Source of the DNA: Cloacimonetes bacterium UBA3541
GTDB lineage: Bacteria > Cloacimonadota > Cloacimonadia > Cloacimonadales > Cloacimonadaceae
Assembly (NCBI GenBank): GCA_002376725.1
Contig: DFOM01000067.1
Location: 1 to 49,505, forward strand
Length of the DNA: 49,505 bases
Direction: 5' to 3'
This document shows, piece by piece, positions 36,997-44,993 of the stretch. The notes under the pieces are model-generated. The model was not told the origin of the DNA and did not search any database. It worked only from the letters and a program-made list of their open reading frames with translations. Within the stretch, counting starts at the first letter, position 1. Every line of letters begins with the position of its first letter. Both the position numbers and the translations under genes were made by a program.

Positions 36997-38497
36997 TTTC
37001 CAGTATCTAAGATTATATTTAATCTTTAGCACTCTCGTTCTCTTTGTTGTTATTGCCATCTATAGTCAGGTTCTAATTCGTAATGCTAAAAGAGAGCAAG
37101 AATATGTACCTCGTATCTTTGCTAAATATATAGCCTATACCAATAACTACTTGCGCCAATCAGAAAAATATGCCTTAATGCTGGCAGAAATAACTTCCAA
37201 GACCTTTGATGCTTTGAATAGAGAAGATTTTCAGGAAGCTATCAGTAATTATATGCTATTTGAATTCCCTCAAAAAAATCCTATTCCTGTCATCATTACC
37301 GATATAGATTCAGTGCCACAACTCTGGAATCAAGTAGGAGTTTCACCAGATAGCACCTACGATAGTCTTTCTGAGCAGTCCCGACAAATTTTGCGAGATA
37401 AGATGAAATCTATGGACCGTATAGAAATAAAATCAGGCAACCGAATAGTTAATTATGTCTATATTGCCCGTCCTCTATCTTTACAAGAATTTATTAAGAA
37501 CATTGATTATTCTGTGGTAGTGACCGACAGGGATAAAAGACCACTCTACTGGCGAAATGTTGAAATTCCCGAGGATAAAAGCTGGGATGAGATAACCCCG
37601 GAGGAAAAATCACAACTGCATAAAACTATGAATGATATGTATGAGGTTTATTTGGGTGATACTTCCGACCAATTAGGTTATATCTATTTCTCCACTCCTA
37701 AATATCTACCCAGAATTAGATATCTTGTCTTTCTGGAACTGGCTCTGGCTGTATTATTAGTAGGTTTTAGTAGCTATGGATTATTCCTCGTAAATAGAAC
37801 CGAAAAAGATACTCTGTGGATTGGCTTAGCCAAAGAAACAGCTCATCAATTTGGAACTCCGATAACTTCTCTTATGGGATGGATAGACTTGTTAAGAGAA
37901 GCTCCAGAAGAAGGAATTTCCGGTCCAGAATTGAGTAAGATGGTGGATTATATGACTACAGATTTAAATCAGTTAAAAAATATCGCCTCTCGTTTCGGGA
38001 AGGTAGGTTCTCAAACCAAACTGGTCCCGACAGAATTACATACCGTCTTGCAACAAACTGTTTCTTATTTTAAGGAACGTCTTCCACATCTGGGTTCAAA
38101 AATGGATATTCATCTGATATCCAAAATCCAAGGAATAAAGGTGATGCTGGATACCGAACTTTTTACCTGGGCTATGGAAAACCTGATAAAAAATTGTATT
38201 GACGCAATGTCATATAAAGGTGGAAATATCTTTATCACCGCAACACATAATAATAAATATGTATATATTCATATCCGGGATGAAGGAAAGGGAATCCCAC
38301 ACTCTCAATGGAAAAAAATCTTTGAACCAGGAATAACTACTAAAACTCGCGGCTGGGGTCTGGGATTAAGTTTGGCAAAACGTATCATTGAAGAATATCA
38401 TCAAGGAGTGATTAAAGTGCTTACCAGCACTATCAATGAAGGAACAACTATAGAAATCAGATTAAATATCGCCGAACAGGAGGAGGAGAAAAAATGA
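36938..38497 (+). CDS. membrane sensor histidine kinase, PorY-like
   Basis: This 519-residue kinase has a basic N-terminus, a membrane helix (about 23-47), an extracytoplasmic region to about 262, a second helix (about 262-287), and cytoplasmic DHp and ATPase domains. The phospho-accepting His303 sits in KETAHQFGTPITSLMGW, the form I associate with Bacteroidota PorY-type kinases. N-box NLIKNCIDAM, G1 DEGKGI and G2 GWGLGLSLAKRI are intact. The start is firm: GGAG precedes the ATG at 36938 and no other ATG, GTG or TTG occurs before the first helix, so 59 nt overlap mazG. A PorX-like regulator gene lies 4.3 kb downstream and is the natural candidate partner. Confidence 0.9.
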   Translation: MKHRSKNSTLSGNSPRKRNNFQYLRLYLIFSTLVLFVVIAIYSQVLIRNAKREQEYVPRIFAKYIAYTNNYLRQSEKYALMLAEITSKTFDALNREDFQEAISNYMLFEFPQKNPIPVIITDIDSVPQLWNQVGVSPDSTYDSLSEQSRQILRDKMKSMDRIEIKSGNRIVNYVYIARPLSLQEFIKNIDYSVVVTDRDKRPLYWRNVEIPEDKSWDEITPEEKSQLHKTMNDMYEVYLGDTSDQLGYIYFSTPKYLPRIRYLVFLELALAVLLVGFSSYGLFLVNRTEKDTLWIGLAKETAHQFGTPITSLMGWIDLLREAPEEGISGPELSKMVDYMTTDLNQLKNIASRFGKVGSQTKLVPTELHTVLQQTVSYFKERLPHLGSKMDIHLISKIQGIKVMLDTELFTWAMENLIKNCIDAMSYKGGNIFITATHNNKYVYIHIRDEGKGIPHSQWKKIFEPGITTKTRGWGLGLSLAKRIIEEYHQGVIKVLTSTINEGTTIEIRLNIAEQEEEKK

Positions 38498-40014
38498 AAT
38501 ATTTACTCTCTACCGAACAAATGAGAGAATTGGATAGAAGAACCATTAAAGAGTGCAATCTATCTTCAAGAATACTTATGGAAACTGCAGGTAAGGGTTG
38601 TGCAGATTTATTAGTCCGGGAATTTCCTGCTCAAATGGAAAATGGAATCCTTATTCTTTGCGGAAATGGAAATAATGGGGGTGATGGAGCAGTACTTGCT
38701 CGCTGGCTACATCATTATGGTTATGTAGTAACCCTGGTGAATATTCAGCTGGGCAATCTTAGCTCCGAAACAAAGACAAATTTTGCTATATGCCAATCCC
38801 TGGGAATAAAAGTACATAAAGTTAAATCCGATAAACATCTGGATTGGTTGAAGGAAATGGTCTCAATGCATAGTATGATTGTAGATGCCATCTTCGGAAT
38901 TGGATTTAAAGGTGAATTAGAACCCTGGTTAAAGGAGTTATTCTTTTATATCAGTGCTTTTGCCGAGTTCAAAGTTGCCTTAGATATACCTTCTGGTTTG
39001 AATGCTGATACGGGTGAAACCGAAATGGCAATCTGGGTTGACACTACCTTATGTATAGCCAATCTGAAGTTAGGACATATCCTGGGAATGGGTAGAGAAA
39101 TCTGTGGAAAGCTGTATATAGTTGATATTGGGATACCAGCCTTATTCTATGGAAATGAAAATAATTATGTGCGACTCTTTACCGAACGGGATTTCTTCCC
39201 TCCCATACGTATATCCACCTATCATAAAAATGACTATGGTAAAGTTTATATTTTTGGCGGAATTTCAGGCTATACCGGAGCTTCTATTATGGCAGCAAGA
39301 GCTGCTTTAAGAGCTGGATGTGGTTATGCCTTTGTCCTCTCTCGCAATAAATTGATACCTATCTATTCAATTAAACTAACTGAAGCTCTATATCTACCTA
39401 TACCAGAGAATCTTGAAGATAATTTACCCGATGAACAAGCTTTACAAGATATCCTCTCCAATGCTACGGCAGTATTAATAGGTCCTGGATTGGGCAAAGA
39501 TGAATTTGCCTATAAACTGCTGGAAATAACTCTGAAGTATGTTGATTTACCCCTGCTGATTGATGCGGATGGATTAAATATCTTAGCAGAACATCCTGAT
39601 TTATACCAATATTTAGCCAAACCTAATGTTTTAATTACACCGCATTGGGGAGAATTTATCCGTCTGGCAAAAATAGAAAAAAGCGAATTACAAGAGGATT
39701 GTTTACGAGAACTAAGAGCTTTTGTGAATAAATATCAAGCTCAAGTTTTGCTGAAAAGTCATTTCAGCATATTTTGTAATAGAGAAGAAACTTGGGTTAA
39801 TATCACCGGTAATGATGGATTGGCAACAGGCGGAAGTGGAGATGTTTTATCTGGAATTATTATTTCCTTTTTGGCACAAGGTTTGTCTATCACTGAAGCT
39901 GCTATCAATGCTTCTTATCTCTTGGGCGCAACTGCAGAAAAACTGGCAAAGAAACGTGCTACTGCCTCCATTTTACCTACAGATATCATAGATAATTTGT
40001 TTATTAAGGACTAA
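38494..40014 (+). CDS. nnrDE: bifunctional NAD(P)H-hydrate repair enzyme (epimerase and dehydratase)
   Basis: This enzyme repairs damaged NAD(P)H hydrates. The N-terminal YjeF_N domain (about 1-215) holds 'GNGNNGGDGAVLARWL', which binds the substrate of the epimerase. The C-terminal ribokinase-like domain (about 225-506) is the ADP-dependent dehydratase with 'GPGLGKDEF', 'DADGLNIL' and the catalytic Asp in 'GGSGDVLSG'. At 506 residues it is the usual fused form. Its ATG overlaps the kinase stop by 4 nt, so the two are co-translated despite unrelated jobs. Confidence 0.95.
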   Translation: MKYLLSTEQMRELDRRTIKECNLSSRILMETAGKGCADLLVREFPAQMENGILILCGNGNNGGDGAVLARWLHHYGYVVTLVNIQLGNLSSETKTNFAICQSLGIKVHKVKSDKHLDWLKEMVSMHSMIVDAIFGIGFKGELEPWLKELFFYISAFAEFKVALDIPSGLNADTGETEMAIWVDTTLCIANLKLGHILGMGREICGKLYIVDIGIPALFYGNENNYVRLFTERDFFPPIRISTYHKNDYGKVYIFGGISGYTGASIMAARAALRAGCGYAFVLSRNKLIPIYSIKLTEALYLPIPENLEDNLPDEQALQDILSNATAVLIGPGLGKDEFAYKLLEITLKYVDLPLLIDADGLNILAEHPDLYQYLAKPNVLITPHWGEFIRLAKIEKSELQEDCLRELRAFVNKYQAQVLLKSHFSIFCNREETWVNITGNDGLATGGSGDVLSGIIISFLAQGLSITEAAINASYLLGATAEKLAKKRATASILPTDIIDNLFIKD

Positions 40015-40035
40015 TAATATAAAAAGGATTTAATC

Positions 40036-40632
40036 TTGAAAACCCTTGCTGATTTAAACACTCCCATTTTCTGGGCAGAAGGACATCCTGGCTCTTTAGA
40101 AAGAGATAAATGGGTAGTTAGTGTTATCGGAAACTGTGTTAATCCTCAACAATTTACCTGGCAAGAACTTCTTAAGCTACCTCAAAAAGAAGTGCGAGGA
40201 AGATTAACCAGTGTAACTCGCTGGTCAGTAGAAGGACTTTGGACTGGAATAGCACTTTCCACTATGTTAGGTATAGTAGAAATGCTACCTACCTGTAAAT
40301 ATCTAAGATTCTGGTCAGTGGGTGAAATATATGACACTTCTATCCCACTAGAAATAGCTTTAAAAGAAAAGTCTATGCTTGCATATAGTTTTAATAAAGA
40401 ATATCTTACCGAAGATTATGGCGGCCCTGTCCGAGCTTTTATACCATATCTCTGGGGATATAAATCAGCTAAATCTGTAGTAAAGATTGAGCTGATGGAA
40501 TATTATATACCTGGCTTCTGGGAAAAGAGAGGATATACAGATAGTGGTGAAATTGAACCAGGTCCCTGTCGGGATTTGAATGCAGAAGGTGAAATAAAGT
40601 ATATTAAGGAACCTGGAGAAGTGCAATTTTAA
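40036..40632 (+). CDS. sulfite oxidase-fold (molybdopterin-binding type) protein with Ser in place of the Mo-ligand Cys
   Basis: This 198-residue protein resembles the sulfite oxidase/YedY (MsrP) fold: 'VIGNCVNPQQFTWQELLKLP' is the usual lead-in, followed by 'RLTSVTRWSVEGLWTG', 'YDTSIPLEIAL', and 'YGGPVRAFIPYLWGYKSAKSV'. In the family the segment before TRWS or EAWS carries the Cys that binds molybdenum; here it is Ser59 (AGT at 40210-40212). No signal peptide is visible, so it is probably cytoplasmic. The start is a TTG, 6-8 nt after AAGGAT. It follows nnrDE by 21 nt. It may be an altered enzyme, a binding protein without redox activity, or use a different ligand. Confidence 0.8.
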   Translation: MKTLADLNTPIFWAEGHPGSLERDKWVVSVIGNCVNPQQFTWQELLKLPQKEVRGRLTSVTRWSVEGLWTGIALSTMLGIVEMLPTCKYLRFWSVGEIYDTSIPLEIALKEKSMLAYSFNKEYLTEDYGGPVRAFIPYLWGYKSAKSVVKIELMEYYIPGFWEKRGYTDSGEIEPGPCRDLNAEGEIKYIKEPGEVQF

Positions 40633-40706
40633 CTACTAGCACATTAATATGATACTGATATTGCTATAACCTGATTTTGCCTTAATTTATATATAGATAA
40701 ACCTTC

Positions 40707-40712
40707 TTGACT
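40707..40712 (+). promoter_or_regulatory. TTGACT box upstream of the MORN-repeat gene
   Basis: TTGACT lies 86 nt before the chosen ATG at 40799 in a gap with no gene. The string CTATAACCTGATT lies about 30 nt further upstream. A convincing -10 is not visible. Confidence 0.3.
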
Positions 40713-40798
40713 ATTATGAAGATAAAATTATTATGGTGATTAAAAGAAAATTCAATAATAATAAAAAATATCGTTATTTAGCTGGGAGAAGAGAAGCT

Positions 40799-41281
40799 AT
40801 GGTGAAAATTCTCCTTATAATGATTTTCAGTATGAGCTGCTCTTTACTCTTATCTCAAGATAACTTTGAAGAATATAACTTACTAAAGAATTATGTATTA
40901 CCTCCTAATGCCATATCTTTTGATGAATTGACAATAAAAGATAGTCTCTTTTTAAAAGATGATATTCCCTTCACTGGAATAGCTTATGAAAGATATGATA
41001 ATGAGAAACTTGCTAGAGTGGTAAGTTTCTATGAAGGAATTAGGTATGGTCCTATGTATATATGGTATCCTAATGGAACTCCTCAACTGAGTACTAATTA
41101 TCGTCAAGGTAAACTCCATGGTTGGTTTTTTGGATGGTATAGCAATGGAACTATCCTTTATAATATGGCTATTAATCAGGGAAAATATGTAGGTGATTAC
41201 CAGGATGATGATGATAGAAGACAGCAGCAAGAATTACCAGAATATGAAGGAGATGCAGGAAGCCTTAATGAACGGGATTAA
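40799..41281 (+). CDS. secreted MORN-repeat (YwqK-like) protein
   Basis: From the ATG at 40799 the product has 160 residues with a signal peptide (MVKILLIMIFSMSCSLLLSQ). The earlier ATG at 40733 would place 22 basic residues before it, and purine-rich GGGAGAAGAG precedes 40799. Three MORN_2-type repeats are visible: 'GIAYERYDNEKLARVVSFYEG', 'YGPMYIWYPNGTPQLSTNYRQG' in part, and 'LHGWFFGWYSNGTILY'. They end in an acidic, Gln-rich tail. Such repeats occur in YwqK-like antitoxin and surface proteins, but no toxin gene is next to it. The function is unknown. panB follows after 42 nt. Confidence 0.75.
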   Translation: MVKILLIMIFSMSCSLLLSQDNFEEYNLLKNYVLPPNAISFDELTIKDSLFLKDDIPFTGIAYERYDNEKLARVVSFYEGIRYGPMYIWYPNGTPQLSTNYRQGKLHGWFFGWYSNGTILYNMAINQGKYVGDYQDDDDRRQQQELPEYEGDAGSLNERD

Positions 41282-41323
41282 GTTTAAACTCACACAGGAT
41301 TATATAGAAAGGATTAATAAACA

Positions 41324-42157
41324 ATGAATGAAACAGTTATTAATAAATATACTTCTAATCACTTCAAGAAAATGAAATCTGAAGGGAAAAAAATCTGTAT
41401 GGTAACTGCCTATGACTATGCTATGGCAAGATGCGTACAAACCAGTGATATAGACCTTATCCTGGTTGGAGATAGTCTAGGAATGGTAGTTTTAGGCTAT
41501 GAAAACACCCTATCTGTAACTATAGAAGATATGATTCATCATACAACTGCCGTGAGAAGAGGTGCCCCTAATTCTTTCATCATAAGTGATATGCCCTATA
41601 TGAGTTATCACCTTAATCTGGAACAAACTAAAATTAATGCAGCAAAACTTATAGTGGAAGGAGGAGCAGATGCTGTCAAACTAGAAGGAGGTTCTGAATC
41701 AAGACTTGCAGCTATCTCTGCTATCCTGGATTGTCAGATACCTGTTTGTGCTCATATTGGTCTAACACCTCAAAGTATTCGTATATTTGGTGGCTATAAA
41801 GTGCAGGGGAAAACTCCTCAAGCTTATAGCCGTTTGTTGAAACAGGCGGTTGCCTTAGAAGAAACAGGTGCTTTTATGCTTGTATTAGAAGGTGTTCCAG
41901 AAGCACTAGGAAAAGATATAGCCAACACTTTAAATATCCCTGTTATCGGTATTGGAGCAGGTAGATTCGTAGATGGACAGGTGCTGGTAATCAATGACTT
42001 ACTCGGTTATTCAGATATAGTGCCCAAGTTTGTGAAAATCTATGCCTCACTGGATAAAGTTATAGTTGATGCTTTAAACCAATATTGTGCGGAAGTACGA
42101 GAAAAAGTTTTCCCCGATGAAAATAATGTATATTACCCTATAAATAAAGAAGAATAA
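41324..42157 (+). CDS. panB: 3-methyl-2-oxobutanoate hydroxymethyltransferase
   Basis: PanB adds a hydroxymethyl group from methylene-tetrahydrofolate to 2-oxoisovalerate, the first committed step to pantothenate and CoA. The 277-residue protein has 'VTAYDYAMARC', the Mg-binding 'LVGDSLGMVVLGYENTL', 'AVKLEGG', 'HIGLTPQSI' and the catalytic Glu in 'LEGVPEALGKDI', then 'IGIGAG'. Length is standard. No other pantothenate gene is nearby. It is 12 nt upstream of an unknown gene that overlaps the PorX-like gene, so all three are probably one operon. Confidence 0.96.
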   Translation: MNETVINKYTSNHFKKMKSEGKKICMVTAYDYAMARCVQTSDIDLILVGDSLGMVVLGYENTLSVTIEDMIHHTTAVRRGAPNSFIISDMPYMSYHLNLEQTKINAAKLIVEGGADAVKLEGGSESRLAAISAILDCQIPVCAHIGLTPQSIRIFGGYKVQGKTPQAYSRLLKQAVALEETGAFMLVLEGVPEALGKDIANTLNIPVIGIGAGRFVDGQVLVINDLLGYSDIVPKFVKIYASLDKVIVDALNQYCAEVREKVFPDENNVYYPINKEE

Positions 42158-42169
42158 GGATACATAATA

Positions 42170-42793
42170 ATGAATACTGAAAATAAACAAGTTGAGACAA
42201 TGACCGCCGACGAGAAGTTTGCTGCTATAGCCAATCTAAAAAATAGTTTGGAAGAGAATTTTATCAGTTTAGGAGAACTGCTTTCAGAAATTAAACGCAG
42301 CAAACTATTCCGTAAAAAGGGTTATGATAATTTTAAAGATTTTATTGAAGCAGAGTATAGTCTAAGCGCTACTTTAGCGGGAAAATTAGTCAAAATCTTT
42401 GACCTCTTTATTGATGATATGGATGTGGATGAAGCTACAGTCAAGGAAATAGGCTATGACCGATTACAAATGATATATCCTATGGTAAATAAGAGTGATT
42501 GGGATATAAAAGATGAATGGTTAACGATTGCTCAAGAGAAACCTGCTAACGAGCTGCGTAAATATATTCAAGAATTAAAAGCCAACGAAAAAGAGGAAAA
42601 AATTGACCAGAAAAAGATATTAGTTGATCAGTATCTGGAAAGAATGACCAGTATCTTTAACTGCTCTCGCACAGAGCTGGATTACAAACTGGCACTATAC
42701 TTTCAAGATATGGAACCAGATCAAATTAAAAAAGTGGTCCAAAAACGACAACGCCAGTTTGAATCGGAATTAAAAAAGGAGGAATCCACTTGA
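42170..42793 (+). CDS. unknown charged helical protein coupled to the PorX-like gene
   Basis: I do not recognise this 207-residue family with confidence. It is hydrophilic, mostly helical, and has no signal or membrane segment, so it is cytoplasmic. Residues about 32-75 ('LGELLSEIKRSKLFRKKGYDNF' in part, then 'FIEAEYSLSATLAGKLVKIF') look like a helix-turn-helix unit of the kind found in phage or plasmid proteins that bind DNA (DUF3102-like). The C-terminal half is a Lys/Glu-rich helical region. Its stop overlaps the TTG start of the PorX-like gene by 4 nt, which implies coupled translation. A regulatory or adaptor role is possible but unproven. Confidence 0.75.
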   Translation: MNTENKQVETMTADEKFAAIANLKNSLEENFISLGELLSEIKRSKLFRKKGYDNFKDFIEAEYSLSATLAGKLVKIFDLFIDDMDVDEATVKEIGYDRLQMIYPMVNKSDWDIKDEWLTIAQEKPANELRKYIQELKANEKEEKIDQKKILVDQYLERMTSIFNCSRTELDYKLALYFQDMEPDQIKKVVQKRQRQFESELKKEEST

Positions 42794-44364
42794 AACACAA
42801 TAAACAAATAAAAATCCTCTGGGTGGATGATGAAATAGAACTTCTCAAATCATTCGTGTTCTTTTTAGAAGAACGAAACTACGATGTTGACACCTGTAAT
42901 AATGGCAATGATGCTATTGAAAAGGTGCTGGAAAATAAATATGATATGGTAATCCTGGATGAAATGATGCCCGGGTTAGATGGCTTAACCACCCTGCAGG
43001 AAATTAAACGTATCAATTCTTCACTTCCTATTATTATGGTTACTAAAAGTGAAGAAGAAGGTTTAATGGATAAGGCAATCGCCTCTCAAATCGCTGACTA
43101 CCTTATCAAACCTATCAATCCAAATCAAATTATTATGGCTATCAAAAAGATATTCCAGGCGGATGAAATAAGAGCAAATCAAATCGGAGAACAATACAGT
43201 AGTTTCATCGCTCAACTTAATCAGAATCTATTTGATAACCCAGGATGGAATGAATGGGCTAATATCTATAAAGAAATGTCTCAATGGGAAATCCAGATAG
43301 ATGAAATAAATGATGAGGGCTTACGGCAAACTCATTTTCTGGAAAAAAGAAATTGCAATAGTGAATTTACTAACTATATTGAACGAAACTATCGTAACTG
43401 GCTCCGATCTGATGAAAGACCTAATATGTCTTTTGATGTTATTTCTCAGTATATTGCACCTCATTTTGACCTGCATATACCTATCTATTTCATTATTATA
43501 GATTGTATGCGCTTAGACCAATATCTGGCTATTCAACCCTATATCCAAGAACTATTTGATGAAGAGATGGACCTTTATTATTCCATACTCCCTACTGCCA
43601 CTCCTTACAGTCGTAATGCAATTTTCAGCGGAATGCTTCCTATGGAAATAGCAAAACATTTTCCCGAATATTGGAGTATATCTGGAGAAATGGACAGCTC
43701 TCGCAATAGAAACGAGCATCAACTTTTAGATGAACATATCGCTGAACTGGGTTTCAATCTAAATCCATCTTCTAAATATGTGAAAATATTTAATATGGAA
43801 GAAGGTAATTTCGTTCTTCGAAAAATTGAAACCTGGAATAAAGAAAACCTGATTGTATTAGTATATAACTTTCTTGACCTTTTAGCTCATCATAGATCTC
43901 GTGACCAGATATTGCAAGAAACTATTCCCAATGAAGAAGGTTTGCGTGCTTTCACAAAACACTGGTTCTTACATTCTGCACTCTATGAAGCACTTAAACT
44001 TATTGCGGAACAAAATGCCATATGTATTATTACTACAGACCATGGCTCAATTAAAGTAAATCGCGCTACTCAAGTTATAGGTGATAAAGATACCTCTGTT
44101 ACAGTTCGTTATAAAGTAGGAAAAAATCTTAGCGCTAATGAACGACATGCCATCTTTTTGAAAAAACCTTCTGAATTCGGACTCCCAAGTAAAAGTATTG
44201 TAGATAACTATATCTTTGCTCGGGATGATTATTATTTCGTCTATCCTAATGCTTATCATCAATATCAAAAACAGTATAATGGCACTTTCCAGCATGGTGG
44301 AGTCTCTATGGAAGAAATGATTTTACCTATAGCTACTTGCCGTCCAAAACACCTTAAAATTTAG
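42790..44364 (+). CDS. porX: PorX-like response regulator with PglZ (alkaline phosphatase-fold) domain
   Basis: PorX regulates type IX secretion in Bacteroidota and hydrolyses (cyclic) oligonucleotides. This 524-residue protein has a receiver domain (1-125) with acidic pair D13-D14, phospho-accepting Asp57 in VILDEMMPGLDG, Thr in MVTKSEEEG and Lys in LIKPINPNQ. A helical linker and a PglZ domain follow. The PglZ metal site is visible as Asp in 'IIDCMRLDQYL' (near 238), Thr in 'PTATPYSRNAIFSG' (near 271), and 'TTDHGS' (near 416). The linker and metal-site strings match PorX. The start is a TTG at 42790 after AAGGAGG. The gene sits behind panB and the 207-residue gene. I use the name for the family; the function here is inferred. 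Confidence 0.9.
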   Translation: MKHNKQIKILWVDDEIELLKSFVFFLEERNYDVDTCNNGNDAIEKVLENKYDMVILDEMMPGLDGLTTLQEIKRINSSLPIIMVTKSEEEGLMDKAIASQIADYLIKPINPNQIIMAIKKIFQADEIRANQIGEQYSSFIAQLNQNLFDNPGWNEWANIYKEMSQWEIQIDEINDEGLRQTHFLEKRNCNSEFTNYIERNYRNWLRSDERPNMSFDVISQYIAPHFDLHIPIYFIIIDCMRLDQYLAIQPYIQELFDEEMDLYYSILPTATPYSRNAIFSGMLPMEIAKHFPEYWSISGEMDSSRNRNEHQLLDEHIAELGFNLNPSSKYVKIFNMEEGNFVLRKIETWNKENLIVLVYNFLDLLAHHRSRDQILQETIPNEEGLRAFTKHWFLHSALYEALKLIAEQNAICIITTDHGSIKVNRATQVIGDKDTSVTVRYKVGKNLSANERHAIFLKKPSEFGLPSKSIVDNYIFARDDYYFVYPNAYHQYQKQYNGTFQHGGVSMEEMILPIATCRPKHLKI

Positions 44365-44394
44365 TTGACATAACTAGCAAAATTCTTTTAATTG
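44365..44394 (+). promoter_or_regulatory. candidate promoter directly after the PorX-like gene
   Basis: TTGACA (44365-44370) begins at the base after the PorX-like stop codon. TTTAAT (44387-44392) and TAATTG (44389-44394) are possible -10 boxes. It would drive tsaE and the hairpin RNA at 44422-44482. Confidence 0.45.
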
Positions 44395-44421
44395 GATTTA
44401 GGATTGTGCAATATGTATATC

Positions 44422-44482
44422 GTCCCAAAAGATGCAAGTTGCAAATACATTTGTGCTGGCAGCTTTTGGGACTTTTTCTTTT
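44422..44482 (+). ncRNA. long T-tailed hairpin: terminator, attenuator or small RNA
   Basis: GTCCCAAAAG (44422-44431) pairs perfectly with CTTTTGGGAC (44463-44472), and TTTTTCTTTT follows. The 31 nt between them fold further: GCAAAT against ATTTGT (44441-44454) plus a short GC helix. As a terminator it could end the panB-porX transcript. As it lies between a TTGACA box and tsaE it could also be a leader attenuator or the 3' end of an RNA of about 80 nt. The structure is clear; the role is inferred. Confidence 0.6.
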
Positions 44483-44511
44483 ACCTATACTTAGTTTTGA
44501 ATCTTGGTTGA

Positions 44512-44973
44512 ATGCCTATGACTATGTCTTCTAGTATAAAACTAAAAAGTAAGCAGGATACTTTTAAATTAGCTGAATTTCTTGCACCTCTATTGGATGC
44601 AGGTGACTTAATCTGCCTTTATGGAAATCTTGGTTCAGGTAAAACATTCTTTGCCGCTGCCTTAGCAAAAGCTTTAGGAGTTCCTGATTTTGTTACCAGT
44701 CCTTCTTTTATTTTATTAAATCAATACCAAGGTTCTAAATTTCCCCTATATCATCTTGATCTTTATCGCCTGAAAAATGAACAAGAATTCTGGGAATTAG
44801 GAATAACTGATTTCATAGATAAAGGTATCATTCTTATTGAATGGCCCGAACTGGCAACTAAACTCCTGCCTGAAACCATTCAAAATCTGAACTTGCACTT
44901 CTATTTTGATGGAAAGAACAGGACAGTTGATATTGATGCTAAAGATAAATTTGCACCTTATTTTATTAAATAA
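44512..44973 (+). CDS. tsaE: tRNA threonylcarbamoyladenosine biosynthesis ATPase TsaE
   Basis: TsaE is the small ATPase that works with TsaB and TsaD to place threonylcarbamoyl on A37 of ANN-reading tRNAs. The 153-residue protein has Walker A GNLGSGKT (38-45), 'VTSPSFILLNQY', the conserved 'LYHLDLYRL' and 'IILIEWPE' with the Walker B-like Glu. Three ATG codons fall within the first five residues and no strong RBS decides between them. A SIMPL-domain gene follows 20 nt later. Confidence 0.95.
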   Translation: MPMTMSSSIKLKSKQDTFKLAEFLAPLLDAGDLICLYGNLGSGKTFFAAALAKALGVPDFVTSPSFILLNQYQGSKFPLYHLDLYRLKNEQEFWELGITDFIDKGIILIEWPELATKLLPETIQNLNLHFYFDGKNRTVDIDAKDKFAPYFIK

Positions 44974-44993
44974 ATTTCGCTCAGGAGGATAAA

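Noticed and set aside
40799..41281. YwqK-type antitoxin of a toxin-antitoxin pair
   Set aside because: The protein has a signal peptide and neighbours panB and a molybdopterin-fold gene; no toxin-like gene is adjacent.
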